This document shows, in pieces, positions 6,750 to 14,288 of a stretch of 14,470 nucleotides of DNA. The DNA is from an uncultured Collinsella sp. (GTDB taxonomy: Bacteria; Actinomycetota; Coriobacteriia; Coriobacteriales; Coriobacteriaceae), in NCBI GenBank assembly GCA_902494935.1, contig CABUVH010000034.1, forward strand, positions 1 through 14,470, read 5' to 3'. Each line of letters starts with the position of its first letter. Position 1 is the stretch's first letter. Both the position numbers and the translations under genes were made by a program. The notes under the pieces are model-generated. The model ran no database searches. It was not told the DNA's origin and saw nothing but the letters and a program-made list of their open reading frames with translations.

Positions 6750-8303
6750 TTAGGCCTCGGTGGCGAGCACGCGGCCCGTCATCTCGGCGGAAGGCTCAAT
6801 ACCAGCCATGGTGAGCATGGTCGGAGCGATATCGGAAAGACGGCCGTCCTCGATACCGGTGAGCTTGGCCTTCTCATCAACGATGATGAACGGCACGCGG
6901 TTGGTGGTGTGAGCCGTAAACGGATGCTTGGAACCGTCGGAAGCAACGTCGAACATGTGATCGGCGTTGCCGTGGTCGGCGGTAATCAGTGCAAAGCCGC
7001 CCTTGGCGAGAATCGCCGGGACAACCTTGGACAGGGCATCGTCAACAGCCTCGACAGCCTTAACGGCAGCGTCGAAGACACCGGTGTGACCAACCATGTC
7101 GCAGTTCGCGAAGTTCACGATGTAGAAATCAGCGCGATCCTCGTTGATGGCGGCGACGAGCTTCTCGGTCACCTCGGGAGCGCTCATCTCGGGCTGCAGA
7201 TCGTAGGTAGCGACCTTGGGGGAAGCGACGAGCACGCGCTCCTCGCCCTCCTTGGGCTCCTCGATGCCGCCGTTGAGGAAGAACGTCACGTGGGCGTACT
7301 TCTCGGTCTCGGCGGTGTGCAGCTGCTTCAGGCCATTGGCGGCGATAACGTCGGCCAGGACGTTCTCGGGGAACGTCTTGGGGAAGGCGACCTCGACGTC
7401 AAACGTCGGATCGTACTCGGTCATCGTCACAAAGTGAGAAAGCTTGATCTGCTCGCGCTCAAAGCCGTCGAACTCCTTGTCCGTGAACACGCGGGTCATC
7501 TGACGAGCGCGGTCGGGACGGAAGTTGAAGAAGATAGCCGCATCGCCCTCGTGGATGCCCTCGTTGTGGGCAGCGAAGGGCTCGACGAACTCGTCGCCGC
7601 GCGGATCCTTCTCGTAGTAGGCCTTGATACCGGCAACGGGGTCGGTATCAACATCGGACGCGTTGACCATGACGTCGTAGGCGCGCTGGATGCGCTCCCA
7701 ACGATTATCGCGGTCCATGGCCCAATAACGGCCCGAGACGGTGGCAACGCGAGCGTCGCAACCGGTCTCCTCGGAGATCTTAGCCAGGAAGGCGCAGAAC
7801 TCACTCATGTAACCGGCACCGGACTGCGGGTCAACGTCGCGACCATCCATGAAGGCGTGGACGCGAACGGTCTTGACACCGTGCTCGGCAGCCATCTTGA
7901 CCAGAGCCTCGACGTGGTTCATGTGAGAATGAACACCGCCCGGGCTCATAAGGCCCATGAGGTGGAGAGTCTTACCGTCAGCCTTGACGTCGTCCATAGC
8001 CTTGACAAAAACCTCGTTCTTGGCGATGGAGCCGTCCTTGATGGCGTTGTTGATGCGCGAAAGCTCCTGGAACACGATGCGTCCGGCACCGATGTTGAGG
8101 TGACCCACCTCGGAGTTGCCCATCTGGCCATCGGGAAGACCCACGTCCTCGCCCGAAGCGCCGAGCGTGGTGTGGGGGTACTTCTCGTACAGGCTATCAA
8201 GGAAGGGCGTCTTGGCAGCGGCGACGGCGTTCTCGCCATCGGCCGGAGCAAGGCCGCAACCATCCATGATGATCAGGAGTGCAGGAAGATGACGTTGTGC
8301 CAT
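6750..8303 (-). CDS. gpmI: 2,3-bisphosphoglycerate-independent phosphoglycerate mutase
   Basis: This cytoplasmic glycolytic enzyme (517 residues) interconverts 3- and 2-phosphoglycerate with two metal ions (usually Mn) and a phosphoserine intermediate. It belongs to the alkaline phosphatase superfamily. Visible active-site parts are D14 in IIMDGCG, the nucleophile S64 in GQMGNSEVGH, D402/H406 in the CDMVGHTG stretch, D443/H444 in TADHGNADHM, and H465 in TAHTTN. The phosphotransferase part runs about 1-75 and 310-517, and the mutase insert lies between them. The length is normal. The ATG lies 5 bp after the tpiA stop with AGGA close upstream, so the gene is translated from the pgk-tpiA-gpmI message. 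Enolase, the next step, is not in the window. Confidence 0.97.
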   Translation of the reverse strand: MAQRHLPALLIIMDGCGLAPADGENAVAAAKTPFLDSLYEKYPHTTLGASGEDVGLPDGQMGNSEVGHLNIGAGRIVFQELSRINNAIKDGSIAKNEVFVKAMDDVKADGKTLHLMGLMSPGGVHSHMNHVEALVKMAAEHGVKTVRVHAFMDGRDVDPQSGAGYMSEFCAFLAKISEETGCDARVATVSGRYWAMDRDNRWERIQRAYDVMVNASDVDTDPVAGIKAYYEKDPRGDEFVEPFAAHNEGIHEGDAAIFFNFRPDRARQMTRVFTDKEFDGFEREQIKLSHFVTMTEYDPTFDVEVAFPKTFPENVLADVIAANGLKQLHTAETEKYAHVTFFLNGGIEEPKEGEERVLVASPKVATYDLQPEMSAPEVTEKLVAAINEDRADFYIVNFANCDMVGHTGVFDAAVKAVEAVDDALSKVVPAILAKGGFALITADHGNADHMFDVASDGSKHPFTAHTTNRVPFIIVDEKAKLTGIEDGRLSDIAPTMLTMAGIEPSAEMTGRVLATEA

Positions 8304-8308
8304 ATGTC

Positions 8309-9076
8309 CTACTCGCCTGCCTTGACGACCATAGAGGCGAAGTCGGCAGCCTTGAGCGAAGCGCCGCCCACGAGGGCGCCGTCAACGTCGGGCTTGGCGA
8401 CGAGCTCGGCGATGTTGCCGGGCTTGGCGGAACCGCCATACAGCACGCGGATGCCGTTGGCGAGCTCCTCGCCGAACATCTCCTTGAGGGTCTCACGGAT
8501 AGCGCCGCAGACCTCCTGAGCGTCCTCGGCGGTAGCGGTCTTGCCTGTGCCGATGGCCCAGATGGGCTCGTAGGCGACGACGACCTGCTTGGGGCAGGTG
8601 ATCTCAAGGCCAGCAAGGCCAGCCTTGACCTGGTTCACGACGTGCTCGACATAGGTGCCAGCCTCGCGGACCTCGAGGGACTCGCCGCAGCAGAAGACGG
8701 GAACAAGACCGGCGGCAACGAGAGCCTTAGCCTTCTTGTTCTGGTCCTCGTCGGTCTCGTGGAAGTAGTCGCGACGCTCGGAGTGACCGATGATGCAGTA
8801 GGTGCAGCCAGCGGACTTGAGCATGTCGCAAGAGGACTCACCGGTGAAGGCACCCTTGGCCTCCCAGTACACGTTCTGTGCACCGAGGGCGATGGGGGCA
8901 GCCTGAATGCGGTCATGAACCGTGGTGATGTCGATGGTCGGAGGGCAGACGAGCACCTCGACGCCAGCCGGAACCTCGGGCAGAGCCTGAGCCAGCTCGT
9001 CGGCGAGCTTGGCGGCCTCGGCGACGTCGTTGTTCATCTTCCAGTTACCAGCGATAAGAAGGGTGCGATTAGGCAT
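8309..9076 (-). CDS. tpiA: Triosephosphate isomerase
   Basis: This enzyme (255 residues) interconverts dihydroxyacetone phosphate and glyceraldehyde 3-phosphate. It has the (beta/alpha)8 barrel with N11 and K13 in AGNWKMN, the electrophile H98 in GHSERR, the catalytic base E170 in YEPIWAIGTGKT (flexible loop 6) and the phosphate-binding GGSAKPGN (214-221). The start is the ATG at 9076, which overlaps the pgk stop in ATGCCTAA (8 bases). A longer in-frame reading upstream lies wholly within pgk and lacks family similarity. It is the middle gene of a tight three-gene glycolytic unit, with all catalytic residues present. Confidence 0.97.
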   Translation of the reverse strand: MPNRTLLIAGNWKMNNDVAEAAKLADELAQALPEVPAGVEVLVCPPTIDITTVHDRIQAAPIALGAQNVYWEAKGAFTGESSCDMLKSAGCTYCIIGHSERRDYFHETDEDQNKKAKALVAAGLVPVFCCGESLEVREAGTYVEHVVNQVKAGLAGLEITCPKQVVVAYEPIWAIGTGKTATAEDAQEVCGAIRETLKEMFGEELANGIRVLYGGSAKPGNIAELVAKPDVDGALVGGASLKAADFASMVVKAGE

Positions 9077-10259
9077 CGAGAAGCGCCTCCACTCCGGGCA
9101 GGGCCTTACCCTCGACGAGCTCCATGGAAGCGCCACCACCGGTGGAGATCCAGCTCATCTTGTCGGCCAGGTTGAACTTGTTGACAGCTGCGACGGAGTC
9201 GCCACCGCCGATGATCGAGGTGCAGTCGGCCTCGGCGACAGCCTCGGCGATAGCCTGGGTGCCGTGAGCGAAGTTGTCAAATTCGAAGACGCCCATGGGG
9301 CCGTTCCAGAACACGGTCTTGGCGCCCTTGACGGCCTCGGCGTAAAGCTCCTCGGTCTTGGGGCCGATGTCCATACCCTCACGATCGTCGGGGATAGCGT
9401 CGGAAGCGACAACCTCGGGGACAGCGTCCTCGCCAAAGTGATCAGCAACGCGGTTGTCGATGGGGAGCAGGATCTTGACGCCCTTCTCCTCGGCCTTCTT
9501 GAGCATCTCGCCGGCGCGCTCGACCCAGTCCTCTTCCTTGAGGGACTGACCAACGGTCAGGCCCTGAGCCAGGAAGAAGGTGTAGGCCATGCCGCCACCG
9601 ATAATCAGGGTGTCAGCGGAGTCGATGAGGTGATCGAGAACGCCGATCTTGGAGGAAACCTTGGAACCGCCGACGATGGCGACGAAGGGACGCTCGGGCT
9701 CGGCGAAGATGCCGGTCAGCGTGTCGACCTCCTTCTCGAGCAGGAAGCCAGCGACGGCAGGCAGGTAAGCGGCGGGGCCCACGACGGAACCCTGGGCGCG
9801 GTGAGCGGTACCGAAAGCATCGAGAACGAAGACGTCGCCATAGGAAGCGAGCTTCTTGGCGATCTCGGGATCGTTCTTCTTCTCACGCTTGTCAAAACGG
9901 ACGTTCTCGAGAACGAGGACCTTACCCGGCTCGACGGCGGCGACAGCCTCAGCAGCCTTCTCGCCGTAGGTGTCGGCGACAAAGGCAACGTCGAGACCAG
10001 AGAGCTCAGCGAGCTTCTTGGCGACGGGCTCGAGGGACAGCTCGGGCTGGAAGCCGGTGCCCTCGGGACGGCCGAGGTGGCTCATGAGGATGACGCGAGC
10101 GTTGTGCTCAACGAGATAGTTGATGGTGGGCAGGGCAGCCTTGATGCGGGTGGTGTCGCCAACGACGCCATCCTTGATAGGCACGTTAAAGTCAACGCGG
10201 ACGAGAACGCGCTTGCCGTCGACATCGATGTCGCGGACGGTCTTCTTGGTAAAGGCCAT
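9069..10259 (-). CDS. pgk: Phosphoglycerate kinase
   Basis: This enzyme (396 residues) transfers phosphate from 1,3-bisphosphoglycerate to ADP. The N-domain has RVDFNVP (21-27), HLGRP (61-65), ENVRF (118-122) and DAFGTAHR (147-154). The C-domain has GGSKVSSK (197-204) for nucleotide binding, GGGDS (351-355) and STGGGASME (372-380). The start is the ATG at 10259, with AAAGGT about 10 nt upstream, giving the usual N-terminus ahead of the first strand. The gene is separated from gap by a strong terminator and a second hairpin. It therefore depends either on read-through or on a weak promoter I could not identify. Confidence 0.97.
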   Translation of the reverse strand: MAFTKKTVRDIDVDGKRVLVRVDFNVPIKDGVVGDTTRIKAALPTINYLVEHNARVILMSHLGRPEGTGFQPELSLEPVAKKLAELSGLDVAFVADTYGEKAAEAVAAVEPGKVLVLENVRFDKREKKNDPEIAKKLASYGDVFVLDAFGTAHRAQGSVVGPAAYLPAVAGFLLEKEVDTLTGIFAEPERPFVAIVGGSKVSSKIGVLDHLIDSADTLIIGGGMAYTFFLAQGLTVGQSLKEEDWVERAGEMLKKAEEKGVKILLPIDNRVADHFGEDAVPEVVASDAIPDDREGMDIGPKTEELYAEAVKGAKTVFWNGPMGVFEFDNFAHGTQAIAEAVAEADCTSIIGGGDSVAAVNKFNLADKMSWISTGGGASMELVEGKALPGVEALLDA

Positions 10260-10282
10260 GTTTGCTTCTACCTTTCGTACGT

Positions 10283-10305
10283 GTCTGCCTCCCATTACGG
10301 CAGAC
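10283..10305 (-). promoter_or_regulatory. Hairpin in the pgk leader
   Basis: A perfect 7-bp inverted repeat GTCTGCC/GGCAGAC with a 9-nt spacer lies between the gap terminator and the pgk ribosome site (about 10 bp before AAAGG). No T-tract follows it in the direction of transcription, so it is not a terminator. It could be a 5'-end stabiliser, a processing product boundary, or an operator. Confidence 0.5.
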
Positions 10306-10315
10306 GATTTCTTAT

Positions 10316-10363
10316 AAAAAGGGCGCGACCCTAGGGTGTAAGCCCTATAAGGCCGCGCCCTTC
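10316..10363 (-). terminator. Terminator between gap and pgk
   Basis: In the transcribed strand GGGCGCGGCC (10360-10351) pairs with GGTCGCGCCC (10330-10321) with one G-U pair, followed by TTTTTAT. A second stem, TAGGG/CCCTA, sits inside the loop. It begins 40 bp after the gap stop. TTCTTT on the other side makes it usable from both directions. It should strongly reduce transcription into pgk. Confidence 0.85.
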
Positions 10364-10399
10364 TTTAGACGCTCAACGAGCTATTCGCTAAAAGCTAAA

Positions 10400-11425
10400 T
10401 TAAGCAACGAACTTCTCGAAGTACTTGATGGTGCGGACCATCTGAGAGGTGTAGGAGTTCTCGTTGTCGTACCAAGAGGTGACCTGAACGAGGGTCTGGC
10501 CGCTGCCGAGGTCAGAGCACATGGTCTGAGTGGCGTCGAAGATGGAGCCGTGGGTCTCGCCGACGATGTCGCGGGAGACGATCTGGTCCTCGTTGTAGGC
10601 GAAGGTCTCGGGGATGGTCTCGGCGTAGGCCTTCATGGCAGCGTTGACCTCGTCGACGGTGACCTTCTTTTCAACGACGGCGTAGAGGTTGGTCAGCGAG
10701 CCGGTCGGCGTCGGGACGCGCTGAGCGGCACCGATGAGCTTGCCGTTGAGCTCGGGGAGAACCAGGCCGATGGCCTTGGCAGCGCCCGTGGTGTTCGGGA
10801 CGATGTTCTCGGAGCAGGCGCGGGAGCGACGGAAGTTGCCCTTGCGCTGCGGGCCGTCGAGCGGCATCTGGTCGCCGGTGAAGGCGTGGATGGTGGTCAT
10901 GATGCCGGACACGATGGGAGCGAAGTCGTTCAGACCCTTGGCCATCGGGGCGAGGCAGTTGGTGGTGCAGGAAGCAGCGGAGATGATGTTGTCCTCAGCG
11001 GTCAGCGTCTCATGGTTGACGTTGTACACGATGGTGGGCAGATCGCTGCCGGCCGGAGCGGAGATGACGACCTTCTTGGCGCCAGCGTTGATGTGGGCCT
11101 GAGCCTTAGCCTTGCTGGTGTAGAAGCCGGTGCACTCGAGAACGACGTCGACGTCAAGGTCGCCCCAAGGCAGGTTGTTGGCGTCGGCCTCCTTGTAGAT
11201 CTTGATCTCCTTGCCGTCAACGGTGATGGAATCCTCGCCAGCAACGACCTCGTGATCGCGAGCGTAGTTGCCCTGCGTGGAGTCGTACTTCAGCAGGTAA
11301 GCGAGCATATCGGGAGAGGTGAGGTCGTTGATAGCGACGATCTCGGAGCCCTCATGACCGAACATCTGACGGAAAGCCAGACGACCGATGCGACCGAAGC
11401 CGTTAATAGCAACCTTTACTGCCAT
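10400..11425 (-). CDS. gap: Glyceraldehyde-3-phosphate dehydrogenase, type I
   Basis: This enzyme (341 residues) makes 1,3-bisphosphoglycerate from glyceraldehyde 3-phosphate, phosphate and NAD+. The N-terminus has the Rossmann motif NGFGRIGR (8-15). N33-D34 after the second strand fits NAD+ rather than NADP+ use. The catalytic C153 is in SCTTNC, with H180 as its partner; the S-loop region follows at about 184-213, and RVPTPTGS lies at 236-243. AAGGAG lies 5-7 nt before the ATG at 11425. A longer reading upstream runs into the AT-rich promoter region and is rejected. The gene has its own regulatory region upstream and its own terminator downstream, so it can be expressed above the rest of the pathway. 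Confidence 0.97.
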   Translation of the reverse strand: MAVKVAINGFGRIGRLAFRQMFGHEGSEIVAINDLTSPDMLAYLLKYDSTQGNYARDHEVVAGEDSITVDGKEIKIYKEADANNLPWGDLDVDVVLECTGFYTSKAKAQAHINAGAKKVVISAPAGSDLPTIVYNVNHETLTAEDNIISAASCTTNCLAPMAKGLNDFAPIVSGIMTTIHAFTGDQMPLDGPQRKGNFRRSRACSENIVPNTTGAAKAIGLVLPELNGKLIGAAQRVPTPTGSLTNLYAVVEKKVTVDEVNAAMKAYAETIPETFAYNEDQIVSRDIVGETHGSIFDATQTMCSDLGSGQTLVQVTSWYDNENSYTSQMVRTIKYFEKFVA

Positions 11426-11497
11426 TGTGTCTCCTTTCGTAAGGCCCCCGCGAGCTACAGCGCCCGCCGTTGAGGCCCACAAACTAACCACTCGCCT

Positions 11498-11503
11498 AAT
11501 ATA
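11498..11503 (-). promoter_or_regulatory. Candidate -10 element of the gap promoter
   Basis: TATATT on the minus strand matches the -10 consensus at five of six positions. It lies about 60 bp before the gap ribosome site and is preceded by an eight-A run. No recognisable -35 is found at 16-18 nt (the region reads TGAAAT), which suggests help from an activator or the A-tract. The wider whiA-gap interval (11426-11618) is clearly more AT-rich than its surroundings. Confidence 0.35.
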
Positions 11504-11559
11504 CCTTTTTTTTGACTTGAATTTCACGAGAATGCTCGAAATTGAAAATCAAATTTACG

Positions 11560-11573
11560 TTAAAACGTTTTAA
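11560..11573. promoter_or_regulatory. Perfect palindrome TTAAAACGTTTTAA upstream of gap
   Basis: This 14-bp perfect palindrome has a central CG, the pattern of LacI/CcpA-family operators (cre-like core AAAACGTTTT). It differs from the classic cre box by T for G and A for C at the second position from each end. It lies 57 bp upstream of the candidate gap -10. Binding by such a repressor or activator is inferred. Confidence 0.5.
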
Positions 11574-11618
11574 AGAGTAAAACAGCAGTTCAATCCCTAT
11601 ATAAGCAGTTTCGTTCAA

Positions 11619-12548
11619 CTACCTGTTTGCTTCAATGAGCTTTTCAAGCCTCAAAACGCGATGGTACAGGGCAGACTTCGACAAGGGAGGGTCAGCCATC
11701 TCCCCCAGATCGCGCAGTGACAGATCGGGATAGCGCTCGCGCAGGTCGCAAAAGACCGCCAAGGCGTCCGGAAGCGTGTCGCGCAAACCCCGCTGTTCGA
11801 GCTCATCGATCAACGCAAGCTGATGCTGGGCGGCACCTGCGCTTCTGGTCTGATTGGCCAGCTCGGCATTCACACGACGGTTCACGTCGTTCTTAACCAA
11901 TTTGACCGCGCGCGCCTCCTCAATCTCGGAAACGCTGCGCTTGGCACCAATGAGCTTTAATAGATGCTCGATTTCCTCGGCGCTCTTAATGTACACGGCA
12001 TATGACCCCCGCCGTGCATTAACACGAGCATGGACCCCAATCTGCTCCAACAGATCGCAAAGCCCCTTGGCATATTGCTCGCCCTGCACCGCGATCTCCA
12101 AATGAAAATCGCCTCGTGGATCGGCCACGAAGCCGCCCGCGATGAGCGCGCCGCGGATATAGGCAAGTCTACAGCAAGGACGGGCAACGATATGTCGGGG
12201 TACGCCGGCGACAAGTCCTCCCCTACGGTCGAGGATACCCAGCAGCACCAGAGCCTTATCCAGGTCTGGCTGATCAGGCAAGGTGATGAGGTAGTTTCGA
12301 ACCTTATGCAATACAGATTTGCGGACGGTGAACTCCGTTTTGAGCTTAAGGATACGATGCGTCAGCGTGATCATCGTGCGCGCGACGGCTCCCGTCTCAG
12401 TCGCAACCGTCAAACGATACCGCCCAGAGCCGGTAAGCGAGAGCGTACCACTCACGCGCGTGAGGGCGGCGAGCGTCGACAAATCGCAGTATTCACATTC
12501 GGGTTCGCAGCGCGCAAGCTCGTCGCGCACCTCAGCGGTAAACGACAT
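11619..12548 (-). CDS. whiA: DNA-binding protein WhiA
   Basis: WhiA (309 residues) is a conserved Gram-positive regulator. In Streptomyces it controls sporulation division genes, and in Bacillus it affects division and chromosome segregation. The N-terminal part resembles a degenerate LAGLIDADG endonuclease; the second repeat includes CCRLAYIRGALIAGGF (125-140). The C-terminal helix-turn-helix domain is at about 276-306 (LSLRDLGEMADPPLSKSALY). C14, C18 and C21 form a cysteine cluster near the start. The ATG lies 6 bp after the rapZ stop. This organism class is not known to sporulate, so a role in growth or division is the better guess. No clear terminator follows, so some read-through to gap is possible. 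Confidence 0.95.
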   Translation of the reverse strand: MSFTAEVRDELARCEPECEYCDLSTLAALTRVSGTLSLTGSGRYRLTVATETGAVARTMITLTHRILKLKTEFTVRKSVLHKVRNYLITLPDQPDLDKALVLLGILDRRGGLVAGVPRHIVARPCCRLAYIRGALIAGGFVADPRGDFHLEIAVQGEQYAKGLCDLLEQIGVHARVNARRGSYAVYIKSAEEIEHLLKLIGAKRSVSEIEEARAVKLVKNDVNRRVNAELANQTRSAGAAQHQLALIDELEQRGLRDTLPDALAVFCDLRERYPDLSLRDLGEMADPPLSKSALYHRVLRLEKLIEANR

Positions 12549-12554
12549 GCAGGC

Positions 12555-13475
12555 CTATGCCTTCGTGTTGGCGCGCGACAGGTCGCGATGGGAAATGCTC
12601 ACGTGATATTGGGCGCCTTCCAAATAACGTGCCGTGGCCTCGGCAATGGCAACGCTGCGGTGCTGGCCGCCCGTGCAGCCGATGGCGATAGAAAGCTGCG
12701 GCTTACCCTCCGCGATATAGCCCGGCATCACCGTATCGAGCAGCTGTGTCCAAGCCTTCCAAAACTCCTGCGTCTTGGGGTGGTCCAGAACAAAATCGGA
12801 GACCTTTTTATCGAGACCGGTCATCGTGCGCATCTCGGGATCGTAGAACGGATTAGGCAGGAAGCGAACGTCGATCATAATGTCCGCCTCGACGGGCATG
12901 CCGTGCTTAAAGCCAAACGAGAACACGTGGACGTCCATGAGCTGCTGGTCGGACAGCTCGGAAAATGCCATACGTAGCTTGTTACGCAGCGCAGAGGTGC
13001 GCAGACGGCTCGTGTCGATAATCATATCGGCTCGGTCGCGCACGCCCTGAAGCTGAAGGCGCTCGCGCTGAATGGCATCGGCCGTAGTCTCCCCCGGCTT
13101 GGCAATGGGATGACGGCGGCGATTTTCGCTGTAGCGACGAATCAGCACCTCGTCAGAAGCCTCCAGGAACACGATGTCGCAGCTCATCTCGCGCTCTTCG
13201 AGCGCGGCGACCGCATCGAGCAACTCGTCAAACAGTCCCTGGCTACGCAAATCGCAGGTAACGGCGAGATGCCTGCCCACGCCCGTATTGATGCCGACGA
13301 GCTCGGCAAGCTGGGCGATGAGACGCGGAGGCAGGTTATCGATGCAAAAATAGCCCATGTCCTCGAACACGTGCATGGCCTGCGTGCGGCCCGATCCGGA
13401 CATTCCGGTGATGATGACGATATCGGGGATGCGCTCCGAGCGCTCCGCCGCATCCATGGCATCTCCCTTTTGCAT
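12555..13475 (-). CDS. rapZ: RapZ/YvcJ-family nucleotide-binding protein
   Basis: This P-loop protein (306 residues from this start) belongs to a family that hydrolyses GTP/ATP. In E. coli, RapZ is an RNA-binding adapter that controls GlmZ and thus glucosamine-6-P synthesis; the target in Actinomycetota is not known. Walker A GMSGSGRT is at 24-31. Other family motifs are RYSENRRRHP (114-123), FGFKHG (187-192), DVRFLPNPF (202-210) and GCTGGQHRS (266-274). Two starts have good ribosome sites: ATG at 13475 (GGGAGG, 6 nt) and ATG at 13457 (AGGGAG, about 5 nt). The shorter form (300 residues) is equally plausible. A terminator-like hairpin ends just before the first ribosome site. whiA follows directly; the usual yvcK gene is missing between them. 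Confidence 0.93.
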   Translation of the reverse strand: MQKGDAMDAAERSERIPDIVIITGMSGSGRTQAMHVFEDMGYFCIDNLPPRLIAQLAELVGINTGVGRHLAVTCDLRSQGLFDELLDAVAALEEREMSCDIVFLEASDEVLIRRYSENRRRHPIAKPGETTADAIQRERLQLQGVRDRADMIIDTSRLRTSALRNKLRMAFSELSDQQLMDVHVFSFGFKHGMPVEADIMIDVRFLPNPFYDPEMRTMTGLDKKVSDFVLDHPKTQEFWKAWTQLLDTVMPGYIAEGKPQLSIAIGCTGGQHRSVAIAEATARYLEGAQYHVSISHRDLSRANTKA

Positions 13476-13487
13476 GTGCTGCCTCCC

Positions 13488-13525
13488 GAAAACAAGCGCG
13501 GGACCCAGCAACCCGGATCCCGCGC
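13488..13525 (-). terminator. Hairpin with T-tract between nanE and rapZ
   Basis: An 8-bp stem GCGCGGGA/TCCCGCGC (13496-13503 with 13518-13525) can add two inner C-G pairs across a bulge. In the transcribed strand it is followed by TTGTTTTC. It lies about 50 bp after the nanE stop, so it most simply terminates the nan transcript. Because it ends next to the rapZ ribosome site, it would also be crossed by any transcript starting upstream of it. Confidence 0.7.
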
Positions 13526-13540
13526 GGTCAATTGCCTATA

Positions 13541-13546
13541 TTGAGT
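13541..13546 (-). promoter_or_regulatory. Possible -10 element for rapZ-whiA
   Basis: AGTATA on the plus strand reads TATACT on the transcribed strand, five of six matches to the -10 consensus. It lies between the nanE stop and the hairpin. No good -35 is seen 17-18 nt upstream. If used, the transcript would begin just before the hairpin at 13488-13525. Confidence 0.25.
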
Positions 13547-13576
13547 ATACCGCCCTGAGCGGATACGAGGCCTGTC

Positions 13577-14263
13577 TTACGCCTCAAGCGCAGCCTTGAA
13601 CCAACTCGTAATACTCGTGGGGTGCGTGATGGCGGTGCCGACGACAACGGCCCAGGCGCCAGCATCGATCGCAGCGCGAGCCTCCTCGGGCGTATGCACG
13701 CGACCCTCGCAAATGATGGGAAGGCCGGGGAATTCCTCAGTCGCCTGGCGCAGGAGCGGCAGATCGGGACCGTCGGCCATGGTGCAATCGATAGCGGCAA
13801 CACCATGAGACAGCGTGGTGGACACCAGGTCGAAGCCCATGTCAACAGCACGACGAATATCCTCGATGGTGGCACAATCCGCCATCAGGAGCACACCCTC
13901 CTCGTGCAGCGGGCGGAAAGTATCCTCGACCGTCTTGCCATCGGGGCGCGGACGATCGGTGGCGTCGATCGCCACGATATCGGCACCGGCAGCAACGCAG
14001 GCGCGAGCGTGACGCAGCGTCGGCGTGATGTAAACGCCCTCGTGCCCATCTTTCCACAGGCCGATGACGGGAACCTCACAGCGACCCTTAATGGCGGCAA
14101 TGTCGGCAAGACCCTGGCAGCGAATGGCGGCGGCGCCGCCGAGCTCACAAGCTCGAGACATTTGAGCCATGGTCTCGGGCGTACGAAGCGGCTCGCCCAT
14201 ATACGCCTGAACGCTCACGACGAGCTTGCCCTTCAGGGACTGGATCAAAGGATCAACGGTCAT
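13577..14263 (-). CDS. nanE: N-acetylmannosamine-6-phosphate 2-epimerase
   Basis: This enzyme (228 residues, normal length) converts ManNAc-6-P to GlcNAc-6-P in sialic acid and ManNAc use. It is a (beta/alpha)8 barrel. It opens with VVSVQAYMGEPL (15-26). The catalytic lysine is K71 in GLWKDGHEGVYITPT and the catalytic acid is E186 in ICEGRVHTPEEA. DATDRPRPDG (100-109) and the C-terminal VVVGTAITHP phosphate-site motif are also typical. The ATG at 14263 is preferred over a TTG seven codons upstream, because AAAGGTTGAG lies just before the ATG. A ROK-family kinase gene ends 140 bp upstream, matching the usual nanK-nanE pairing. Other nan genes (nanA, transporter) would lie outside the window. 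Confidence 0.95.
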   Translation of the reverse strand: MTVDPLIQSLKGKLVVSVQAYMGEPLRTPETMAQMSRACELGGAAAIRCQGLADIAAIKGRCEVPVIGLWKDGHEGVYITPTLRHARACVAAGADIVAIDATDRPRPDGKTVEDTFRPLHEEGVLLMADCATIEDIRRAVDMGFDLVSTTLSHGVAAIDCTMADGPDLPLLRQATEEFPGLPIICEGRVHTPEEARAAIDAGAWAVVVGTAITHPTSITSWFKAALEA

Positions 14264-14288
14264 GTTCGACTCAACCTTTCTCAAAACA

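Noticed and set aside
6708..8519. 603-residue open frame on the plus strand opposite gpmI and part of tpiA
   Set aside because: It is a low-complexity antisense product crossing a terminator and a gene boundary; the minus-strand genes have all family residues.
11584..11618. Two AGCAGTT copies 20 bp apart downstream of whiA
   Set aside because: A 7-base direct repeat is too short to support an element, although the spacing of about two helical turns was noted.
14284..14286. TTG start seven codons upstream of the nanE ATG
   Set aside because: It would place the ribosome site inside the hairpin tail, whereas AAAGGTTGAG fits the ATG at 14263.
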